The notes under the pieces: generated by a model
Databases searched by the model: none
Told to the model about the DNA's origin: nothing
Seen by the model: only the letters and a program-made list of their open reading frames with translations
Program-made: the position numbers and the translations under genes
Shown: positions 1-7,391 of the stretch, in pieces
Position numbering within the stretch: position 1 is the stretch's first letter
Layout of the letters: each line of letters starts with the position of its first letter
Origin: Acidobacteriota bacterium
Lineage (GTDB): Bacteria; Acidobacteriota; Blastocatellia; Pyrinomonadales; Pyrinomonadaceae
Assembly: GCA_023415725.1 (NCBI GenBank)
Contig: JAEZJR010000098.1
Location: forward strand, 1 to 35,446
Direction of reading: 5' to 3'
Length of the DNA: 35,446 nt

Positions 1-1343
1 TTGCCGGCGTCGCGGAGTGCCACCAGGCGGCGGTGGATGAACTCGATCGCGCCGATGTCGACGCCGCGCGTCGGCTGAGAGACGAGCAGCAATTTGGGGT
101 CCAGCTCGAATTCGCGACCGATGATGAGCTTTTGCTGGTTGCCGCCCGAGAGCGACCTCGCGGGCAGTTCTCTGTTTGCAGGGCGAACGTCGAAGCGCTC
201 GATAATTTCGTTAACGCGTTTCCTCATGGCCGAGTTATTCATGACGCCAGCTGCGGCCATGGGTTCGCGGTAATGCACTCCGAGGATCACGTTCTCGGTC
301 AGGTCCGAATTCAGCAGCAATCCTCGCCGGTGGCGGTCTTCGGGGATGTGGGCGATCCCGAGTTCCTTCAGTTCGCGAGCGGACCGGTGAGTGACGTCTA
401 CACCTTCGAATTCGATCGCACCGCCGTCCGGCCGTATCAGCCCCGCAAGGGCCTCGATCAATTCCGTCTGTCCGTTACCTTCGATTCCCGCGATCCCGAC
501 AATTTCACCGGCCCGGACTGTAAAAGAAACGTTATCGACTGCGAGGCCGTGGCGGCCGGTTACGCGAAGCTCCTTCACCTCCAATACGGTCGCCGCCGGG
601 TTCGCATTGGTCTTTTCGACACGAAGCAGCACATCGCGCCCGACGATCATACGGGCGAGTTCCTGTGCGTTCGTTTCGGAAGTTACGACGTTGCCGACCG
701 TGCGGCCGTCGCGCATCACGGTAACCTCATCGGAGATCGCCAGCACTTCATCGAGCTTGTGTGTGATGATGACGATCGTTTTCCCCTGCTCCTTCATTCG
801 CCGGAGGATGCCGAAGAACTCCTCGACTTCCTGCGGGGTCAAGACGGCCGTCGGTTCGTCGAGGATGAGGAAATCGGCGTTGCGGTAAAGAGCTTTGAGA
901 AGCTCAACGCGCTGCTGCTGACCGACCGAAAGGTCTTCGATGAGTGCTCTGGGGTTAATGTTGAGACGGAGGTCATCGGAAAGCTTTTTGATATCAGCGT
1001 TCGCTTTATCGAGATCGAGGTTAGTGGCCGAACCCGTTTCGGCACCCAGGATGATGTTTTCGGCGACGGTCATGTTGTCGACCAGCATAAAGTGCTGGTG
1101 CACCATTCCGATACCGAGGGCGATCGCGTCGTGCGGGTTGCGGATCGTCACCGGCTTCCCGTCGAAGATGATCTCGCCTTCGTCCGGGTTGTAGAACCCG
1201 TAGACGACCTTCATAGCGGTCGATTTGCCTGCACCGTTCTCACCGACGATCGCGTGGATCGTGCCGGCACGAACTCTAAGCGAGACATCTTCGTTAGCGA
1301 CGCAGTCGCCGAAAGCTTTCTTGATGTTCTTCAGTTCAAGCAT
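1..1343 (-). CDS. ABC transporter ATP-binding protein, nucleoside/simple-sugar type (partial, 3' end outside window)
   Basis: Two fused nucleotide-binding domains that would power import of a nucleoside or simple sugar at the inner membrane. Reading down the minus strand from the ATG at 1343, the first domain has Walker A GENGAGKS near residue 34 and a signature-like SVGQQQRVELLKAL followed by the Walker B segment LILDEPTAVLTP. The second domain begins with the degenerate P-loop GIAGIEGNGQTELI and has SLSGGNQQKLIIGRE, both typical of the RbsA/MglA/NupA type of double ATPase. About 447 codons lie in the window and the frame stays open to base 1, so roughly the last 50 residues and probably the permease genes lie to the left. 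The start codon directly abuts the stop codon of the gene before it, and the BMP lipoprotein gene two genes upstream supplies the likely binding protein. The substrate is inferred from that family, not shown. Confidence 0.93.
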   Translation of the reverse strand, partial: MLELKNIKKAFGDCVANEDVSLRVRAGTIHAIVGENGAGKSTAMKVVYGFYNPDEGEIIFDGKPVTIRNPHDAIALGIGMVHQHFMLVDNMTVAENIILGAETGSATNLDLDKANADIKKLSDDLRLNINPRALIEDLSVGQQQRVELLKALYRNADFLILDEPTAVLTPQEVEEFFGILRRMKEQGKTIVIITHKLDEVLAISDEVTVMRDGRTVGNVVTSETNAQELARMIVGRDVLLRVEKTNANPAATVLEVKELRVTGRHGLAVDNVSFTVRAGEIVGIAGIEGNGQTELIEALAGLIRPDGGAIEFEGVDVTHRSARELKELGIAHIPEDRHRRGLLLNSDLTENVILGVHYREPMAAAGVMNNSAMRKRVNEIIERFDVRPANRELPARSLSGGNQQKLIIGREFELDPKLLLVSQPTRGVDIGAIEFIHRRLVALRDAG

Positions 1344-1880
1344 CTAGTCAATTGGTGTCCAAGTCTTGCCGAAATCGCTGGTCACTAATTCTTTCGGTTC
1401 GTTTCGGTTTTGTATTGGATCAAGCACCATCTTCCCCTCACCGTGCTGGGACATCGTTATTTCATCAATAAGAAAGTAGTTAGGTGCCTTCCAATTGGGA
1501 AGATCCGACTGGGCGTCCCAGAGGTTCCAGGTTTTTCCGCTGTCAGAGGTCACTGCAGCTTTCCACCCCATCGAGACAACAGCGATTCGCTCATTGATTA
1601 TTTGGATATTCTTACTGCTTGGATCGATCGGGTCGTCGTGCCGAAATGTCATTATTTCTTTCCAATCACCCGACTTGTACTGAGTTAGAAATTTGTAATA
1701 GGCACCGGCTACGAAACCACATGTTTCAGGTCGTTTTTCGATCTTCACGACAAAAACATCCTGCCTTCCGTCCTCGTAAACGCGGTCAACTTCGCCCTCG
1801 CAGTCACCCATGTAACTGCAAAAGCCTGCAAGACCTGCAACGGCGATTATGATCAAAGGAAGTATTCGCCTTAAGAACAT
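1344..1880 (-). CDS. Small exported protein with two Asp-box (BNR-like) motifs, unknown function
   Basis: 178 residues. An N-terminal hydrophobic stretch (about residues 5-21) looks like a signal peptide or anchor. It is followed by a Cys, but the residue before it is Phe, so it is not a good lipobox. Two Asp-box motifs are visible, SDSGKTW near 112-118 and SDFGKTW near 168-174, as in beta-propeller proteins such as sialidases and photosystem assembly factors. Two copies are far too few for a full propeller. The gene lies between the BMP lipoprotein (7 bases before) and the transporter ATPase (0 bases after), so it is co-transcribed with a transporter it does not normally accompany. Its codons look richer in A/T than its neighbours, which may mean it was inserted. 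It could be a solute-binding accessory or an unrelated cargo gene. Confidence 0.75.
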   Translation of the reverse strand: MFLRRILPLIIIAVAGLAGFCSYMGDCEGEVDRVYEDGRQDVFVVKIEKRPETCGFVAGAYYKFLTQYKSGDWKEIMTFRHDDPIDPSSKNIQIINERIAVVSMGWKAAVTSDSGKTWNLWDAQSDLPNWKAPNYFLIDEITMSQHGEGKMVLDPIQNRNEPKELVTSDFGKTWTPID

Positions 1881-1887
1881 TTACGCG

Positions 1888-2967
1888 TTAATTCGCCATT
1901 GCATCGGTGACTTTGATCTCGCCGACCACGATTTTGTCTTTGGCTTCGTTCACCTTTGAAAGGACCTCTTCCGAGATGAGCGGCTTGTTATATTGATCGA
2001 GGGCGTAAGCGACGCCGTCTTTGTCGAGGCCGAAGACGTGGAAGCCGCCTTTGAACTTACCCTCAAGCACCTCTTTGACGGCATCGTACACGGCGTTGTC
2101 GACCCGTTTGACCATCGAGGTGAGGACGAAGCCGGGCTTTACGCCGTTTTGATTCGAATCCACCCCGATCACGAACTTGTTCGCTTCGCCGCCGGGCCCG
2201 CGCCCGTATTGTTCGACCGCATCGAAGGCCCCGAGGCCGGAATTGCCTGCGGCGGTGAAGATCACGTCGGCTCCCTTCTCGATCTGGGCGAGGGCGAGTT
2301 CTTTGCCTTTCGCCGGGTTGTTCCAGGCGGCATCGTTGACACCTACGTAATTAACAAATACCTGGGCGTCGGGGTTCACGGCCTTTGCACCTTCTTCATA
2401 TCCCTTTTGGAAGCGGTGGATGAGGGGGATGTCCATGCCGCCGAGGAAACCGAGTTTGCCGGTCTTAGATTTCGAGGCTGCGATCATCCCGACAAGATAC
2501 GAACCCTCATGTTCGCGGAAGACAAGCGACGCGACGTTCGATTTAGGAGTTTTGCCATCAGCCTCGAAGATAACGCCGTCGATGATCGCGAACTTCACGT
2601 TCGGGTAATCCGTCGCGACCTGCTGCATGATCGGGCCTTGGGCAAAACCGACGCCGACGATCAGGTCGAAGTTCTTTTCGGCGAAAGCTCGCATCGCCGG
2701 CTCGATCGACGTGGGGTTGCCGGGTTCGACGTCGTAAACGCAAACGGGCAGTTCACGTTCGGCGCGTTTTACGCCCTCCCACGCGGCGGCGTTGAACGAG
2801 CGGTCGTTCTTGCCGCCGATGTCGAAGACGATCCCGACCTTAATCTGGCACCCTTCGCGGCGGGCCTCTGCCCGCTCCGTGCAGGCGGCAGAAGCGATCG
2901 CGAGCACCGCGGCAAGCATCACGAGAATATGTCTAAAACGCATAGAATACGCTGGAAAGAGTTGCAC
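1888..2967 (-). CDS. BMP-family ABC transporter substrate-binding lipoprotein (BmpA/PnrA type)
   Basis: Captures a nucleoside (or related small solute) outside the inner membrane and hands it to the permease. The N-terminal signal ends in a lipobox-like SAAC with Cys at residue 29. The mature part has the family start KVGIVFDIGGKNDRSFNAAA, then FDLIVGVGFAQG, KFAIIDG, and the hinge region GADVIFTAAGNSGLGAFDA and VIGVDSNQNG, all typical of Bmp/Med proteins. Length (359) is normal. The first start is a GTG at 2967 with AAGG eight bases before it. An ATG nine codons later (2943) would give a cleaner signal peptide but has no ribosome site. It is the first gene of the transporter operon running left. 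Thymidine phosphorylase nearby fits nucleoside use but does not prove it. Confidence 0.93.
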   Translation of the reverse strand: MQLFPAYSMRFRHILVMLAAVLAIASAACTERAEARREGCQIKVGIVFDIGGKNDRSFNAAAWEGVKRAERELPVCVYDVEPGNPTSIEPAMRAFAEKNFDLIVGVGFAQGPIMQQVATDYPNVKFAIIDGVIFEADGKTPKSNVASLVFREHEGSYLVGMIAASKSKTGKLGFLGGMDIPLIHRFQKGYEEGAKAVNPDAQVFVNYVGVNDAAWNNPAKGKELALAQIEKGADVIFTAAGNSGLGAFDAVEQYGRGPGGEANKFVIGVDSNQNGVKPGFVLTSMVKRVDNAVYDAVKEVLEGKFKGGFHVFGLDKDGVAYALDQYNKPLISEEVLSKVNEAKDKIVVGEIKVTDAMAN

Positions 2968-3072
2968 TTAGCTTACCTTCATACCGGAATTCCGGCAAGG
3001 TAATGAGATGAGTGGTTCCAGGTAAAACTTTGTCCGACAGGATGATAGCTTAGAGGGTATCGCGCATCGGAT

Positions 3073-3256
3073 CTTTTTCCGTGTGTTTATTCTTCTTTCG
3101 CGGTTCGTCTTCGTGTTTTCGTTCTTTTCAGTGTGTTTCCGGATTTGTTCTTCTTGTTCTGTAGTTAAAAGGCGGTCAACCACAGAACAAGAAGAACAAG
3201 AGGAAGGAGAAAAGAAGATGGGAACCAAGTAATGCACGAAAAAAAACACGGAAAGA
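3073..3256. repeat. Large nested inverted repeat (intergenic element, family A)
   Basis: The 399-base gap before the BMP gene holds no convincing gene. Its core is an 18-base perfect inverted repeat: 3145-3162 pairs with 3182-3199 (the right arm reads ACAGAACAAGAAGAACAA). An outer, less perfect pair is the segment around 3073-3088 (CTTTTTCCGTGTGTTT) against about 3241-3256 (AAAACACGGAAAG). The 31-base segment at 3178-3208 recurs with only three changes at 12089-12119, in the same orientation, so this is a dispersed family. An open frame across it on the minus strand is low-complexity and follows the repeat, so it was not called as a gene. Confidence 0.8.
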
Positions 3257-3318
3257 AATCATTGCGTCAATTAGTGTTTATCTGTGGAAGACCTTTTGTT
3301 CGCTTGTCGACCGTGTAG

Positions 3319-3343
3319 AAAAACCCCGGCAAGGGTGCCGGGG
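3319..3343 (-). terminator. Intrinsic terminator for the VWA gene
   Basis: On the minus strand CCCCGGCA (3343 side inward, via its complement) pairs perfectly with TGCCGGGG around a four-base loop, followed by five T residues. The 8-bp GC-rich stem begins about 24 bases after the stop codon of the VWA gene at 3367. Confidence 0.85.
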
Positions 3344-3366
3344 CTCCATTCGTGCCGGGGTCTATT

Positions 3367-4557
3367 TTACTTAATGCCTTTTTTGAGGAGTTGCTCTTTC
3401 AGAGCCGCTGCAACGGCGGTGTCGAAGCCATTGGATCGGCCCTGCTTTTTGCGTTCTTCGGCGATGAAGGCGTCGCGTTGCTTTGATAGCTCGACGATCT
3501 CGGCCCGGATCTTCTGGCGTTCGGCAATGCGTTGGGCGATCAATTTTTCGCGTTCGGCGACGGACAGCTTTTGCATGTCCTCGGGCAGTTGTTCCGTCTT
3601 GATGTCCATGATCTTCACTTTTTCGTTCTCGATGTCCTGAACGAGGTCGCCGTCGTACTGGAAGGAGTTGACGGCCTTATTCATCGCCCGCTCGGCCTGG
3701 GCCCCCGTCGCGGCGTCCATGGTGATGCGGCTTTCGGTGGCGGCCTGTGCCATCACCTGAGCATCACGTTTGCTCTTGTCGCCGTAGCTAACGTAGGTCT
3801 TCCCCAGCTTAGCGGCAAGCTCCGCAAGTTTCGCGTCGTACGGCGTAGTGATCGCCTGCACTCCGCCGTCCTGTGCAATGGCGAAGTACTTCCCTTCGCC
3901 GCGAAGCGCGATCGACTGCCAGATCTCTCGTGTACCGGGTAGATCGCCGCACTGGATCGTGTTGACGATCATGTTCTTACGGACCGCTTCGGCCGTCGTT
4001 ACGAGCACGTCAGGTTCCTGTGCGTAGTTCTGCGGCGGGGCGTCGCCGACGAGGAAGACTATCTGGGCCATGCCCGTGCCCGCCTTGGACCAACCCGCGT
4101 CGCGGACACCCTCGGCCAACGCCTTACGGACATTCTCGGGCGTGTCTCCGCCGCCCTGTGCCTGGTAATCCATCAGCGTCGTGTACGCTTTATCAAGATC
4201 TTCGGTGAGCGGGAGGAGCTTGGTAACGTATTCGTCCCCGACATCGCGATAGGCCACCAACCCGACGCGGACGCGGGGTTTCGAAGGTTTCTGCATCACC
4301 TCGTTGATGATCCCCCAGATGCGCTGTTTCGCACCGTCGATGAGCCCGCCCATCGAGCCGGTCGTATCGAGCACGAACACCATCTCGAGCGTGTCGCGGT
4401 CGTTGTTGACGATCGGTTTCGTTGCTGTGGTCGTTGTCGTCCTCGTGGTCGTCGTGCGGGTCGTCGTGGTAGTGGTTACGGTCCGTTGAGCGGATACGGC
4501 GGTGAAACTCGCCAAAGTGAACAAAGCCGTCATGCCGGCGCAGATGAAGCGGTTCAT
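3367..4557 (-). CDS. Secreted von Willebrand factor type A domain protein with Thr-rich linker
   Basis: 396 residues. A signal peptide (about 1-23, ending VSAQ) is followed by an unusual tract of mostly Thr with a few Arg (about 26-46), probably an extended, surface-exposed linker. The VWA domain starts at LEMVFVLDTTGSM, whose DxTGS (64-68) is the metal-binding MIDAS motif. Further VWA features are VGLVAYRDVGDEY, the acidic loop GGGDTPENV and IVFLVGDAPP. After about residue 300 the chain is highly charged (EREKLIAQRIAERQKIRAEI) and likely helical or coiled-coil. VWA domains bind protein partners in a metal-dependent way; the partner is unknown. The start has GGGAG seven bases upstream, and a good terminator follows. 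It appears to be transcribed alone. Confidence 0.88.
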   Translation of the reverse strand: MNRFICAGMTALFTLASFTAVSAQRTVTTTTTTRTTTTRTTTTTATKPIVNNDRDTLEMVFVLDTTGSMGGLIDGAKQRIWGIINEVMQKPSKPRVRVGLVAYRDVGDEYVTKLLPLTEDLDKAYTTLMDYQAQGGGDTPENVRKALAEGVRDAGWSKAGTGMAQIVFLVGDAPPQNYAQEPDVLVTTAEAVRKNMIVNTIQCGDLPGTREIWQSIALRGEGKYFAIAQDGGVQAITTPYDAKLAELAAKLGKTYVSYGDKSKRDAQVMAQAATESRITMDAATGAQAERAMNKAVNSFQYDGDLVQDIENEKVKIMDIKTEQLPEDMQKLSVAEREKLIAQRIAERQKIRAEIVELSKQRDAFIAEERKKQGRSNGFDTAVAAALKEQLLKKGIK

Positions 4558-4672
4558 ACAAGTCTCCCAGAACAGGTTAGAAATTGCCTTTTTGTAAGGC
4601 GGATGTTTAGGGAACGTGCCGGCTCGAAGAGACTTGCAGGAAAAATTCCACGGTTTTTAAACGAGAAAGGCT

Positions 4673-4772
4673 CGTCCCCTTCAGGGACGGCTGCTGATCG
4701 CGATCTTACCCAGGGTTCCGCTCGCGCTGCTCGCTGCACCCCGGGCTTTAATGTTGGTCGCCGTTGGCGACC
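4673..4772. repeat. Intergenic multi-hairpin repeat (family B)
   Basis: Between the VWA gene and thymidine phosphorylase lie three small palindromes in a row: CGTCCC/GGGACG with a 5-base loop (4673-4689); a pseudo-palindrome joining ACCCAGGG and CCCCGGGC around a GC-rich loop (about 4708-4746); and GGTCGCC-GTT-GGCGACC (4756-4772), which is perfect. The last hairpin lies 15 bases past the stop codon of thymidine phosphorylase and could also stop transcription, but no T-run follows it. The layout resembles repeats scattered through acidobacterial genomes, by memory. Confidence 0.6.
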
Positions 4773-4786
4773 TCTCGAAATGAAAT

Positions 4787-6103
4787 TTAAGGGATCACGT
4801 CGAAGATCAGCGGCGTTGGTTCAGGCAGGTCGTGGGTGATCATATAAGCACGTGTGAGTTTTTCGCGTACGGCGTCGAATTGTTCGGGTGTGCGGCAGAA
4901 AATGGTGGCGAGAGGTTGGCCGAGGTCGACGGGGTCGCCGATCTTGAGGTCGGACGCGAACCCGACGGCGGGGTCGATCGAATCTTCGGCTTTGGTGCGG
5001 CCGCCGCCGAGGATGCACATGGCATCGCCGATCGCCATCGTATCGACGGCGGTGATATACCCGGCGGACCCGGTTACGATGTCGAATCTGGAAAGTTCTT
5101 TGGAGACGAGCGATTCCGGGGCATCGCAAACTTTCGTATCGCCGCCCTGAAGTTCGACATTTCGACGGAAGAGTTCGAGGGCCTCGCCGGATTCGAGTTT
5201 TTCTCCGCACGTCTTCCTCGCGTCTTCAAGATCTTCGGAGATTCCTGTCAGCACGAGCATCCTGGCTGAAAGTTCAATAGAAATGTCGCGTGTGGGTTCG
5301 ACGGACGGTTCGATTTCGTTTCGGAGGATCTTGATGCACTCATAAACCTCAAGGGCGTTGCCGACGTATTTGCCGAGCGGCTGGCCCATGTCGGTGACGA
5401 CGGCTTCTGTCCGCACGCCGAACCTGCCGCCGCATTCGACCATCGCCTTGGCGAGTGCGACGGCGTCTTCGCGTTTCTGCATGAACGCTCCGGAACCGGT
5501 CTTCACGTCGAGCACGAGAGCGTCGAGGCCTTCGGCGAGTTTCTTCGACATTATAGATGCGACGATAAGCGGGAGATACGGCACCGTCGCGGTGGCGTCG
5601 CGGAGAGCGTAGATCTTTTTGTCGGCCGGGGCGAGGTCGGCGGTCTGCCCGGCCATTGCGTAACCGCATTCGCGAATGACGCGGTGGAATTTCTCGCTCG
5701 TAAGGTTGACGTTGAAGCCGGGAATGGATTCGAGCTTGTCGAGGGTGCCACCAGTGTGGCCGAGCCCGCGGCCGGAGATCATCGGGACCGCCACGCCGCA
5801 CGCGGCTGCAAGCGGAGCTATAACGAGCGAGCACTTGTCACCGACGCCGCCGGTCGAGTGCTTGTCGGCCTTCGGCCGGTCGATATCGGAAAAGTCCAAA
5901 ACCTCGCCGGAATGAAGCATTTCGCGGACGAGCGTCTCGCCCTCGGCGTCGCTCAATCCGCGGATGAACATTGCCATCACCAACGCGGAGATCTGGTAAT
6001 CCGCCCACGATGAGTCGCATGCTCCGCGTACGAAGTCCGCTATCTCAGCGGCGGTCAATTCCCCGCCGTCGCGCTTTTTTGCGATGATCTCCTGTGGTCG
6101 CAT
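4787..6103 (-). CDS. deoA: Thymidine phosphorylase (pyrimidine-nucleoside phosphorylase)
   Basis: Splits thymidine (and perhaps uridine) with phosphate into base and deoxyribose-1-phosphate in the cytoplasm, for nucleoside salvage. The family signature SGRGLGHTGGTLDKLESIPG is intact near residue 110, preceded by the phosphate-binding KHSTGGVGDK near 81. MSKKLAEGLDALVLDVKTGSGAFM covers the conserved substrate and cation region. At 438 residues from the ATG at 6103 it has the usual length, including the C-terminal domain. A GTG six codons earlier (6121) would also be in frame, but it lies inside an inverted repeat, so the ATG is preferred; neither has a clear ribosome site. It lies close after ispF in the same direction, separated by the repeat at 6109-6190. 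Confidence 0.95.
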   Translation of the reverse strand: MRPQEIIAKKRDGGELTAAEIADFVRGACDSSWADYQISALVMAMFIRGLSDAEGETLVREMLHSGEVLDFSDIDRPKADKHSTGGVGDKCSLVIAPLAAACGVAVPMISGRGLGHTGGTLDKLESIPGFNVNLTSEKFHRVIRECGYAMAGQTADLAPADKKIYALRDATATVPYLPLIVASIMSKKLAEGLDALVLDVKTGSGAFMQKREDAVALAKAMVECGGRFGVRTEAVVTDMGQPLGKYVGNALEVYECIKILRNEIEPSVEPTRDISIELSARMLVLTGISEDLEDARKTCGEKLESGEALELFRRNVELQGGDTKVCDAPESLVSKELSRFDIVTGSAGYITAVDTMAIGDAMCILGGGRTKAEDSIDPAVGFASDLKIGDPVDLGQPLATIFCRTPEQFDAVREKLTRAYMITHDLPEPTPLIFDVIP

Positions 6104-6108
6104 TAGTG

Positions 6109-6190
6109 TTTTGAGTTCCACCTTTAGGTGGCCCTACGTTGTCACGAAACTCTTTAGGCCGCACGAAGCCAGCTAAAGCTGGAACTCAAA
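6109..6190. repeat. Inverted repeat with 23-base arms (family C)
   Basis: The left arm (6110-6132, TTTGAGTTCCACCTTTAGG then TGGC) and the right arm (6168-6190, GCCAGCTAAAGCTGG then AACTCAAA) are reverse complements at 21 of 23 bases. Each arm contains its own short palindrome (CCACCTTTAGGTGG; CCAGCTAAAGCTGG). The right arm includes the stop codon of ispF at 6186-6188, and the left arm ends six bases before the start of deoA, so the element fills the whole junction. Confidence 0.8.
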
Positions 6191-6662
6191 GCTTTTGAAG
6201 CAACACGATCGTGTCTGCTTTGACCGCCCTTAGTTCGCCGACGGCATCGACGCCTTCGCCGGTCTTGGCCTTGACGCTTATTTGAGTTGTCTCCACCTCC
6301 AGAGCATCGGCCAGGCCCTTACGAATCTCGTCGATGTAGGGGCGGAGTTTCGGTTTTTCGAGATGCACGGTCGAATCAACGTTCGCGATCTCGTAGCCGT
6401 GCTGCTTCATCTCGCCGACGGCGAAGCGGAGGAATACAAAACTCTCGGCGTTGCGCCAACGCTCGTCGCTCGGCGGGAAATGCGTGCCGATGTCGCCGAG
6501 CGCGAGAGCCCCGAGTATCGCGTCGGTGATCGCGTGCGTGAGAGCATCGGCATCCGAATGGCCCTCAGCACCGAGAACCGAATCTAACTTGACGCCGCCA
6601 AGAATGAGCGGGCGATCAGGGACGAGCCTGTGAATGTCGGAGCCGAAGCCTATTCGGTACAT
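6186..6662 (-). CDS. ispF: 2-C-methyl-D-erythritol 2,4-cyclodiphosphate synthase
   Basis: Closes the cyclic diphosphate ring in the MEP route to isoprenoid precursors. The 158-residue length is standard. Zinc ligands are visible as D9 and H11 (GFGSDIHRL) and H43 (DADALTHA), with the conserved GAEGHSDADA before it. FPPSDERW and the C-terminal VKAKTGEGVD are the other family hallmarks. It follows ispD by about 50 bases on the same strand and is probably in one transcript with ispD and the PIN/TRAM gene. Confidence 0.97.
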   Translation of the reverse strand: MYRIGFGSDIHRLVPDRPLILGGVKLDSVLGAEGHSDADALTHAITDAILGALALGDIGTHFPPSDERWRNAESFVFLRFAVGEMKQHGYEIANVDSTVHLEKPKLRPYIDEIRKGLADALEVETTQISVKAKTGEGVDAVGELRAVKADTIVLLQKL

Positions 6663-6713
6663 TTTAGTTTTGTGACCGGTTACCGGAATTGTTTTCGCTC
6701 CAGTTTCCAGCTA

Positions 6714-7391
6714 TCAGTTTCGAGCTTCCAGTCCTGAGTTAAACAATGTTTCCACGAGGATAAGATCTTCGTGGTGCGTGATCTTGATATTTCGCGGGCT
6801 GCCTTCAACGATCGCGATCGGGTGGCCGAGTTTCTCGACGAGATAGCATTCGTCGGTGGCGGCTTCGAGGTCTGCGTTTTCGTACGCGGCCTTGAGAACT
6901 TCGATCTTGAATGCCTGAGGCGTGAGCGCACGGCGAAGTTTGTCTCGGTCGAGCGTTGCCGCGATCTCGCCGCCGCGGATCGATTTGATGGTATCTGTGA
7001 CCGGCGCGACGAGGCAAGCGGCCCCGGTTTCTTTCGCCTTGGCAATGGTGGCGTCGATTTCTTCGACCGCGACGAGCGGACGAGCCCCGTCATGCACCGC
7101 GACTATCCCGACTTGGTCTTCCAACGCCGTTATTCCATTCAGAACGGAAGCTGCACGCGAGGAACCGCCGGCAACTACTCTAATTACTTTGGAATAAGCA
7201 GAAATGTCGAAAGTCCCGACGCGATCATCCGCAAGGACCATCACGATCGAATCTACGGACGGCGCGGCCTGAAATCGCTCGATGGTATGAGCGATGACGG
7301 GCTTTCCGTTAATTTCCATGAATTGTTTGGGTGTTTCCGATCCGAACCGCGAGCCGGAGCCGGCGGCGACGATGATCGCAGCAGTTCTCAT
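6714..7391 (-). CDS. ispD: 2-C-methyl-D-erythritol 4-phosphate cytidylyltransferase
   Basis: Joins MEP to CMP from CTP, two steps before IspF in the same pathway. The nucleotide-binding start is AAIIVAAGSGSRFG with PKQF just after. HDGARPLV, VTDTIKS, LTPQAFK and ATDECYLVE are the conserved substrate and Mg2+ segments. About 225 residues, normal length. The ATG at 7391 overlaps the TGA stop of the PIN/TRAM gene as TGATG, a sign of translational coupling; a TTG one codon earlier is a less likely start. Confidence 0.97.
   Translation of the reverse strand: MRTAAIIVAAGSGSRFGSETPKQFMEINGKPVIAHTIERFQAAPSVDSIVMVLADDRVGTFDISAYSKVIRVVAGGSSRAASVLNGITALEDQVGIVAVHDGARPLVAVEEIDATIAKAKETGAACLVAPVTDTIKSIRGGEIAATLDRDKLRRALTPQAFKIEVLKAAYENADLEAATDECYLVEKLGHPIAIVEGSPRNIKITHHEDLILVETLFNSGLEARN

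Noticed and set aside
33..1388. Long plus-strand open frame of 451 codons
   Set aside because: It is the complement of the ABC ATPase gene, whose motifs are complete on the minus strand; the plus-strand product has no recognisable domain.
1993..3003. Plus-strand open frame of 336 codons
   Set aside because: Shadow of the BMP lipoprotein gene; no motif or start signal.
2968..3249. 93-codon minus-strand open frame
   Set aside because: Lies within the nested inverted repeat, low-complexity Ser/Cys and Lys/Arg/Thr composition that follows the repeat letters.
4673..4772. Possible riboswitch or small RNA between the VWA gene and deoA
   Set aside because: Three simple palindromes without any conserved aptamer letters; fits a repeat element better.
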